Below are positions 1 through 5,243 of a stretch of 6,011 nucleotides of DNA, piece by piece; position 1 is the first letter of the stretch, and every line of letters starts with the position of its first letter. Position numbers and translations under genes: made by a program. Below the pieces are notes generated by a model that was not told the DNA's origin, searched no databases, and worked only from the letters and a program-made list of their open reading frames with translations. The stretch lies in assembly GCA_017745015.1 (NCBI GenBank), contig JAGIAF010000019.1:1-6011 (forward strand). Direction: 5' to 3'. The DNA is from Bdellovibrio sp. GTDB lineage: Bacteria; Bdellovibrionota; Bdellovibrionia; Bdellovibrionales; Bdellovibrionaceae.

Positions 1-1952
1 GGCTCCGCGAGCGCGAAAATCCCAAAGTCATTGAACATCTGAAAAAAGAAAATGCTTATACAGCGGAAGTAATGGCTCCTGTCGCGAAACTACAAAGCAC
101 TCTCTTTGATGAGATGAAAAGTCGAATCAAAGAAGACGAATCCACAGTACCTGCTAAGATGGGCGACTATTATTACTCTGCCCGTTTTGAAAAAGGGGCG
201 CAGTATCCTCTCTATGTTCGTAAAAAAGGATCTTCGCAAGCTAGCGAAGAAATTCTTTTAAATATCCCTGAATTGGCAAAAGGTCATAATTTCTATGAGA
301 CTTCCGGTCCCATGGTGAGCCCCAATCAAGAATTGATGGCTTTTGGTGCCGATACTGTCGGTCGTCGCTTTTACACAATCCAGTTCAAAGATCTTAAGAC
401 CGGAAAGCTACTTCCGGCTAAACTTGAAAACGTAAATGCCAACTTGGTATGGGCTGGCGATAATGAAACAGTTTTCTTTTCGACGATGCATCCAGAGACT
501 CTGCGCTCTGAGAAAGTCTATCGCTACAATATTAAGACTCAGAAAAAAGATCTGATCTATAGCGAAAAAGACGAGACCTTCAATGTCTACGTTTATAAGT
601 CTTTAAGTCGTAAGTACATTTACATTGGATCAAGCTCGACTCTTTCCAATGAGACACGCTATTTACCGACAGATCAGCCTCACGGGGAATTCAAAGTCTT
701 TTTGCCGCGCGAACGTGAACATGAGTACATGGTTACTGACGGCGAAGATAAGTTCTATATCCTGACAAATAAAAAGGCGAAGAACTTTAAATTGATGGTG
801 ACGGATGTAGCTCATCCGGAAGTGAAGAACTGGAAAGAGATCATTCCGCATCGTGATGACGTTTACTTGCAAGATGTGACGGTGTTTAAGAACCACTTGG
901 TCTTGGAAGAGCGTGAGCGCGGCCTCACACAAATTCAAATTACCGACCGTCATGGTAAAAATGCCTATGTGATTCCTTTTGCGGATCAAAGCTTCTTGGC
1001 GAGCACAGGTGAAAATCGCGAGTACGACACGGACTGGATGCGTTTTGACTATGAATCCATGCGCCTTCCCGCTTCGATCATTGATATCAACATGAAAACC
1101 CACGAGCAGGTTTTAAAGAAGACCCACGAAGTTCCAAACTTCAATGCCAACCTTTATCGCACGGAAAGAATCTTTATCACCGCTCGTGACGGCACAAAGG
1201 TTCCCGTGTCTTTGTTGATGAAGAAAGATCTTCATTTGGATGGAAAAGCCCCAGTTCTGGTTTACGGCTATGGCTCCTACGGCATGAATATGGATCCTTG
1301 GTTCAGTTCAGACATTTACAGTCTGATTGATCGTGGTTTCGTCTTCGCCAAAGCGCACTTACGCGGAGGCTCGGAAATGGGTCGCAGCTGGTATGATTCT
1401 GGTCGTACTTCTTCGAAGCTCAATACGTTTAACGATTTCATCGATATCACCGAAGCCTTGATTAAGCAGCGCTACGTCTCCCCTCACCGTGTTTATGCGA
1501 TGGGTGGCAGTGCTGGTGGATTATTGATGGGTGCCGTGATGAATATGCGCCCAGATCTTTATAAAGGCGTTATTGCCCAAGTTCCATTCGTCGATGTGAT
1601 CACGACGATGCTCGATGAAAGCATACCCCTGACAACTGGCGAGTATGATGAATGGGGCAATCCTAACGAGAAAAAGGCCTATGACTACATTCGCGCCTAC
1701 TCCCCGTACGACAACGTCAAAGATCAGAAGTATCCGAATGTCTTGGTGACGACAGGTTTACACGACTCCCAAGTTCAGTACTGGGAGCCCGCAAAGTGGG
1801 TCGCGAAGCTTCGCGATCACAATAAAAATACTGACTCAGTGATTTTATTGAAGACAGATCTAGACGCTGGTCACGGCGGAGCCTCCGGCCGATTTGACTC
1901 ACTCAAAGATACAGCCCTGGAATACGCGTTTATCCTGATGCTGGATCGGTAG
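1..1952 (+). CDS. ptrB: Oligopeptidase B (protease II), 5'-truncated by window edge
   Basis: Serine peptidase of the prolyl oligopeptidase family (S9A) that cleaves short peptides after Arg or Lys. The frame is open leftward from the ATG at 72: codons from position 3 read LREREN...HLKKENAYTAEVM, the usual N-terminal helix of the family, so ATG 72 is internal and the true start is outside. Numbered from ATG 72, roughly residues 30-340 form the beta-propeller and 360-626 the alpha/beta-hydrolase domain. The triad is visible: Ser480 in GGSAGG (1509-1511), Asp565 in GLHDSQVQYW (1764-1766) and His601 in DAGHGG (1872-1874). Ser-Asp spacing (85) equals that of the E. coli enzyme as I recall it, and Asp-His (36) is within one. 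The S1 glutamate is present as Glu524 in TTGEYDEWG. Comparison with E. coli (686 residues) suggests about 30 residues are missing upstream, plus any signal peptide. No frameshift is seen. Family assignment is very secure; cellular location cannot be judged without the start. Confidence 0.96.
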   Translation, partial: LRERENPKVIEHLKKENAYTAEVMAPVAKLQSTLFDEMKSRIKEDESTVPAKMGDYYYSARFEKGAQYPLYVRKKGSSQASEEILLNIPELAKGHNFYETSGPMVSPNQELMAFGADTVGRRFYTIQFKDLKTGKLLPAKLENVNANLVWAGDNETVFFSTMHPETLRSEKVYRYNIKTQKKDLIYSEKDETFNVYVYKSLSRKYIYIGSSSTLSNETRYLPTDQPHGEFKVFLPREREHEYMVTDGEDKFYILTNKKAKNFKLMVTDVAHPEVKNWKEIIPHRDDVYLQDVTVFKNHLVLEERERGLTQIQITDRHGKNAYVIPFADQSFLASTGENREYDTDWMRFDYESMRLPASIIDINMKTHEQVLKKTHEVPNFNANLYRTERIFITARDGTKVPVSLLMKKDLHLDGKAPVLVYGYGSYGMNMDPWFSSDIYSLIDRGFVFAKAHLRGGSEMGRSWYDSGRTSSKLNTFNDFIDITEALIKQRYVSPHRVYAMGGSAGGLLMGAVMNMRPDLYKGVIAQVPFVDVITTMLDESIPLTTGEYDEWGNPNEKKAYDYIRAYSPYDNVKDQKYPNVLVTTGLHDSQVQYWEPAKWVAKLRDHNKNTDSVILLKTDLDAGHGGASGRFDSLKDTALEYAFILMLDR

Positions 1953-2043
1953 CGCTCAATACATCATCGTTGATAGTGAACTAGGAGACTCATTCGAGTA
2001 CAAAGGTGATCAAAATCTTTGCTAGCTCTCATCGACCCGTGTG

Positions 2044-2071
2044 AACCTATGCTCCCGCCGGAGCATAGGTT
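2044..2071 (+). terminator. Perfect 12-bp stem-loop, probable terminator after ptrB
   Basis: AACCTATGCTCC (2044-2055) pairs without mismatch with GGAGCATAGGTT (2060-2071) around a CGCC loop, 92 bp after the ptrB stop codon. The right arm ends in TT and is followed by TCTCTCCT, a pyrimidine-rich but interrupted tail, so it is an imperfect intrinsic terminator on the + strand. The opposite strand has no T-run after the stem. Its position between an upstream gene and an independent downstream unit supports a terminator role; an RNA-stability element is the alternative. Confidence 0.55.
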
Positions 2072-2235
2072 TCTCTCCTGTGACGCAAGAAATGTCATCG
2101 TCAATCATCTAAGCACCTCAAACCAAGCTCATTTAACTATACGACGCACGAATGTTGCAGCTCTCCTTTGGTAAGCGGCCAACGAGTATCCCAACCGTGG
2201 TGTTAACTCCGGCTTTTAAAGATAAACCGTTTCAA

Positions 2236-2242
2236 AAGGAGA
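2236..2242 (+). promoter_or_regulatory. Ribosome binding site fixing the start at 2248
   Basis: AAGGAGA lies 5 bp before ATG 2248 and is a near-ideal Shine-Dalgarno sequence. The earlier in-frame ATG at 2152 has no such site, so this element decides in favour of the shorter protein, which then begins with a textbook signal peptide. Confidence 0.85.
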
Positions 2243-2247
2243 CATTT

Positions 2248-2946
2248 ATGAAAGCTAGAGTACTCTCGATCCTGCTGGTATTGGGGTCCTCAGCCTTTGC
2301 CGGAAATTCTGATATTGGATCTTCGGGTTCAAGTTCTGAGATTCAATCCGTGGGCCGTGGTGAACTCGGATATACCCAAATGGAATACTGTGAAATACGT
2401 AAATATCTCAAAGGTTCCCCAGTGGATCCCTTTACTCTCACCGACGAAGAATCACAGGATCTGGTGCGAATCACATCTTCTGAAATCACATTTAAGGGGA
2501 AAGCCCTTGAAGAGCCCGCTATCGTATACATTGGTAATGACGGATATTTTGAAAAGTACGAACAGTTTTACCGCGCATCTCAACGAGTGAGTAATGCCCG
2601 GGCAACAATTGAATCCTTCGACAATGGTCCGGGCTCGAGTGAAGGCTACGGACTGATCAACGAAAAAGCATTTAGTATTGAAGGCACAAAGCTTGTCTAT
2701 ACAGCCCATAGAAAGAAAATTGAAGTAGCTGACCTCCGAGGCGGACAAACAAAGAGAGACGACTTCTTTCACGAAGACACTTACTGCAAAGTGATTAACA
2801 ATGCCCATAATTTGTTTAAACTTAAAATCGTAAAAGGACAGTTAAGGTTCTTTCATCGTCAACCCGGATGCACTACAAACGCACTCCTCTGCACTGATTT
2901 TGAAGTAAAACGCGACCCTAATAAAATCAAAGTTGTCTTAAAATAG
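2248..2946 (+). CDS. Exported four-cysteine protein of unknown function
   Basis: A 232-residue protein that I do not recognise. It starts at ATG 2248, behind a strong ribosome binding site, rather than at ATG 2152. Residues 1-18 (MKARVLSILLVLGSSAFA) form a Sec signal peptide with a short basic N-terminus, hydrophobic core and AFA cleavage motif, with no lipobox cysteine, so a soluble periplasmic or secreted protein is predicted. Residues 19-36 are a Gly/Ser-rich low-complexity linker. The mature chain has exactly four cysteines (48, 180, 208, 215), three of them clustered in the C-terminal quarter, consistent with two disulfides. The remainder is rich in charged and aromatic residues with alternating patterns that suggest beta structure, and there is no later membrane segment. 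It is first in a three-gene run of exported proteins, 24 bp before the next gene. Being a real gene is well supported; its function is unknown. Confidence 0.87.
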   Translation: MKARVLSILLVLGSSAFAGNSDIGSSGSSSEIQSVGRGELGYTQMEYCEIRKYLKGSPVDPFTLTDEESQDLVRITSSEITFKGKALEEPAIVYIGNDGYFEKYEQFYRASQRVSNARATIESFDNGPGSSEGYGLINEKAFSIEGTKLVYTAHRKKIEVADLRGGQTKRDDFFHEDTYCKVINNAHNLFKLKIVKGQLRFFHRQPGCTTNALLCTDFEVKRDPNKIKVVLK

Positions 2947-2956
2947 AATTTAATAA

Positions 2957-2963
2957 AAGGAAG
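2957..2963 (+). promoter_or_regulatory. Ribosome binding site of the 110-residue gene
   Basis: AAGGAAG lies 7 bp before ATG 2971, inside the 24-bp gap after the preceding stop codon. It shows that the small gene is independently translated although the spacing leaves little room for its own promoter. Confidence 0.8.
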
Positions 2964-2970
2964 TTTTCAT

Positions 2971-3303
2971 ATGAAAAAATATATTCTTGCAACGGTTCTA
3001 ACACTGGGAATGACGTCTACAGCGTTCGCTAACAAGTGCGGATATAGCTCCGATGAAGGCTGGATTGCTCTGTTAATGTTGAGCTCCATCGTCTCCGCGC
3101 CCACGGGGATGACGATCCTCGTTTCAGGTGGTAATTGCCGCGATGAGATCTTAAACCTTAGAGAAGACGCTTTTAAATATAAAATGACCGGTGAAATGTC
3201 AGAAGTACTAAAAGCTAATATTGAATCTGGTAAAAAGGCAAAACCCGATCTTACTGAAGAACAACTTGTTAATAAATTCATGTCAATGCAAGTAGAAGAC
3301 TAA
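2971..3303 (+). CDS. Small exported two-cysteine protein
   Basis: A 110-residue protein. Residues 1-20 are a Sec signal peptide (MKKYILATVLTLGMTSTAFA) with an AFA cleavage motif. The mature protein of about 90 residues starts NKCG and has two cysteines, 23 and 56, which bracket a hydrophobic stretch (about 31-52) containing a central APTG turn; this could be a membrane-associating hairpin or a buried core closed by a disulfide. Residues 57-110 are charged and predicted helical (REDAFKY, EVLKANIESGKKAK, TEEQLVNKFM). The N-terminal CG and the later SGGNC faintly recall the exported DUF3015 family, whose members I remember as neighbours of DUF4105 genes elsewhere, but the match is too weak for a family call. 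It ends 2 bp before the DUF4105 gene, so a functional link with that product is plausible. Function unknown. Confidence 0.86.
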   Translation: MKKYILATVLTLGMTSTAFANKCGYSSDEGWIALLMLSSIVSAPTGMTILVSGGNCRDEILNLREDAFKYKMTGEMSEVLKANIESGKKAKPDLTEEQLVNKFMSMQVED

Positions 3304-3305
3304 AC

Positions 3306-5159
3306 TTGAAATTCGCAATACTGGCACTCTTTCAACTATTTCTATTTTCTCCAGCGTGGGCTGTCCTGTTCACGTTGGACGGTGTTTACTCACCACAAGA
3401 AACAGCCATTGCGAATCAAGCTCTTACAACTGTTCAAGATGCTCTACCGCCCCGACTGAAATTCCGTCTGAACTATACTATTCATGTCACCTTCACCAAT
3501 ATGAATTCTGATGAGGACCGAAAGCATCTGGGAAGAGCCGACTATTGGGACAAATCAATCATTTTAAATTCGAACTTCCTCAAACCCAATGATCCTCAAT
3601 ACTCAACAGACACTTTAGTGCGAACTTTAGCCCACGAGATTGCACACTTTTATGATCATCAAAATTTTGAAGAAGCCGATTTCGTAAATCAGCGCAAAAT
3701 CTGCAAAAATTTACGAAACAATCGAAAAGAGAAGTCAGGCCCCGAGCCTCTTTGCAACGATGTCTTATATAAGACAACGACAATCTCTACCGACCCTGAG
3801 TTCATGGCTTTAACGAGTTGGCTTCGCGGAGATTTTTCCGCCCAAAATATTAATAGTTTTCAGCGAAGACTCCCGGACCCTTACGCCGTCAGTGATATTA
3901 AAGAGTCATTTCCAGTCTATTTTGAGTCCTATTTGTTTGATAGACAATTTGCCTGCAAGCTGCCGGCTGTAGAAGCTTACTTCAACAAAGCCTTTATGAT
4001 CTCCAAATCTTCCAGCTGTTCTAAAGATTTAACTTGGTATTTTTCGGGCCAAGAAAACGCCTTCCGAACAGTACCCAAAGATCGCATTTGGGCCATCGAT
4101 TACTTCTGGGCTGAAGCCGGTGCTGGCGCCGCTAGCGGCTTTGGCCATTCTATGCTTCGTTTGGTCATCTGCAAACCCGACCGCCCCCCCGGTCCCGACT
4201 GCTATAAAGATTTTGATCAACATATTGTTCTTAGCTTTGGAGCCGCCACTGCTACAGGAGCCTTTAGCAACTACGCCGGCATCACTGGAAAGTACCCTTT
4301 AAATTTGTATGCAATGACGTTTTACAGTGCAAAGTCACAATATAACGTGACTGAGCTTCGCGATCTGTATGCGATTCCGCTTAAACTGACGCCTCAACAG
4401 AAAAACCAGTTACTTGATCAACTCTATAGTTTACATTGGAACTTCGACAGTAATTACTATTTTACGAATCGCAACTGCACGACGGAAATTAGCCGCGCTT
4501 TACTTGCGGCGGGAATAAGCCTCGACACCATGCAGACGCTAAAGACAGAAAATTCACCGAGTGGATTTCTGAATCATTTATTTTATACTTCTCTCACCTA
4601 TCCGAATATGAAAACTATTGAAGATATTCGTAAAAATCCGTTTCTATATTTTTCCTCAAGCCAGAAAAATGTGGATGCTGCTTTGAAAATCGTTTCAAAG
4701 GCTATGGGAATCAGCCTTTCCTCCATCGAAGACTACTTGAAGAAAGTAGATGATCAAGGATTTGAACAGTTGCTTTCAAAAACATCTCATGGCGATCGTC
4801 TCTTGTATGCGACCTACTATCTAGAAACGATCCGCGCGAATCGCCTTCAATCAGCTTTAATTACAGAAGAGCTTTCCCAAGATCGAGAGAAAGCAGAAAA
4901 ACTAAAAAGTCTTGTCACTGAAGGTTCGCAACTTAACTTCAGCTATCGCTTCATTGGAAGTTTCCTAAGCAGAACAAGCTACGGAAATCCGAATCCAGCC
5001 GAGGTCGACGCGGCTCAAAAGGATTTCCATTCACAAACTAAATCAATCATAGAGAATCTTAAAAATCGAACCCAGAACGAACTTGAAAGCATCAATCCAT
5101 CATCAGTCGCATTATCGAAGGCTCGTCAGCGCTTGGAAAGATTGAACAGGCGCCTATAG
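3306..5159 (+). CDS. Exported DUF4105/Lnb-domain protein with N-terminal zincin-like region
   Basis: A 617-residue protein starting at TTG 3306. The upstream in-frame stretch back to a stop at 3273 offers no other start, and TTG gives a good signal peptide (1-19, ending SPAWA). Residues about 25-240 carry HEIAH (His110, Glu111, His114), a zinc-peptidase signature; Glu207 in SFPVYFESYL is a candidate third ligand. Residues about 265-405 match DUF4105, now called the Lnb N-terminal periplasmic domain: SGFGHSMLRL with His281, LSFGAATATGAFSNY, YAIPLKLTPQQ and NRNCTTEISRALL with Cys391. The His-before-Cys order fits a permuted papain/NlpC-like thiol enzyme. Bacteroides Lnb is a lipoprotein N-acyltransferase, but this protein lacks the later membrane segments I would expect of it, so acyl transfer should not be assumed. 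Residues about 440-617 are helical with a basic C-terminus. Cys289 and Cys299 flank a Pro-rich loop. The gene follows the small exported gene by 2 bp with only a weak ribosome binding site, suggesting translational coupling. Confidence 0.92.
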   Translation: MKFAILALFQLFLFSPAWAVLFTLDGVYSPQETAIANQALTTVQDALPPRLKFRLNYTIHVTFTNMNSDEDRKHLGRADYWDKSIILNSNFLKPNDPQYSTDTLVRTLAHEIAHFYDHQNFEEADFVNQRKICKNLRNNRKEKSGPEPLCNDVLYKTTTISTDPEFMALTSWLRGDFSAQNINSFQRRLPDPYAVSDIKESFPVYFESYLFDRQFACKLPAVEAYFNKAFMISKSSSCSKDLTWYFSGQENAFRTVPKDRIWAIDYFWAEAGAGAASGFGHSMLRLVICKPDRPPGPDCYKDFDQHIVLSFGAATATGAFSNYAGITGKYPLNLYAMTFYSAKSQYNVTELRDLYAIPLKLTPQQKNQLLDQLYSLHWNFDSNYYFTNRNCTTEISRALLAAGISLDTMQTLKTENSPSGFLNHLFYTSLTYPNMKTIEDIRKNPFLYFSSSQKNVDAALKIVSKAMGISLSSIEDYLKKVDDQGFEQLLSKTSHGDRLLYATYYLETIRANRLQSALITEELSQDREKAEKLKSLVTEGSQLNFSYRFIGSFLSRTSYGNPNPAEVDAAQKDFHSQTKSIIENLKNRTQNELESINPSSVALSKARQRLERLNRRL

Positions 5160-5165
5160 AATCAT

Positions 5166-5179
5166 GCTCCTTTTGGAGC
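5166..5179 (+). terminator. Short GCTCC-TTTT-GGAGC hairpin after the exported-protein unit
   Basis: GCTCC (5166-5170) and GGAGC (5175-5179) form a 5-bp GC-rich stem with a TTTT loop, only 7 bp beyond the stop at 5159. No T-run follows, so it is a weak intrinsic terminator at best. A competing pairing of 5164-5171 with the second AGGAGC at 5182-5189 is also possible. Its stem core matches that of the hairpin at 2044-2071, which supports a shared transcript-end role. Confidence 0.35.
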
Positions 5180-5191
5180 GCAGGAGCGTAA

Positions 5192-5221
5192 TTGACAGGG
5201 ATTCTGGTCCAGTGGTTCAAT
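5192..5221 (+). promoter_or_regulatory. Probable sigma70-type promoter of the TIGR02147 regulator
   Basis: A consensus -35 box TTGACA (5192-5197) is followed after 18 bp by TTCAAT (5216-5221), a 4-of-6 match to the -10 consensus. Transcription would start near 5228, leaving a leader of about 16 nt that holds the GGTGGA ribosome binding site (5230-5235) before ATG 5244. AATTGA (5190-5195) and TCAATT (5217-5222) form an inverted repeat overlapping both boxes, and CTGGTCCAG (5204-5212) is a small palindrome in the spacer; either could be an operator. The -35 match is strong and the -10 only fair. Confidence 0.45.
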
Positions 5222-5243
5222 TTCCTTTTGGTGGAACGAACCT

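Larger units (their letters stand above)
1953..2247. other. Intergenic stretch between ptrB and the exported-protein unit
   Basis: These 295 bp contain no convincing gene. The only clear structure is the perfect stem-loop at 2044-2071. A frame open from ATG 2152 runs into the next gene, but its first 32 codons lack signal-peptide character and a ribosome binding site. I looked for a promoter for the downstream unit and found only poor matches (for example TTAACT at 2203 with no properly spaced -10), so the promoter is not assigned. The unit must nevertheless start in this stretch if the hairpin ends ptrB transcription. Confidence 0.6.

Noticed and set aside
72..74. ATG 72 as the start of the oligopeptidase B gene
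   Set aside because: The frame is open to the left edge, and codons 3-71 encode residues typical of the family just before this methionine.
663..1103. 146-codon reverse-strand frame inside ptrB
   Set aside because: It lies antisense to a well-conserved part of the propeller, resembles no family I know, and lacks a convincing start context.
2081..2103. TGACG/CGTCA inverted repeat in the intergenic stretch
   Set aside because: Five-base arms 13 bp apart are expected by chance and no promoter is associated with them.
2203..2228. TTAACT...TAAACC as a promoter for the exported-protein unit
   Set aside because: Both boxes match poorly and the spacer is only 14 bp.
2152..2247. In-frame N-terminal extension of the 232-residue protein from ATG 2152
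   Set aside because: No ribosome binding site precedes 2152, the added 32 residues are not signal-like, and they would bury a strong signal peptide that begins right after AAGGAGA at 2236-2242.
2452..3281. Reverse-strand frames opposite the two small exported genes (2452-2808 and 2967-3281)
   Set aside because: The + strand genes have ribosome binding sites and signal peptides; the antisense frames have neither and are chance openings.
4120..4302. 60-codon + strand frame inside the DUF4105 gene
   Set aside because: It overlaps the conserved GHSMLR region in another frame. Its hydrophobic composition follows from the Ala/Gly-rich codons of the real gene.
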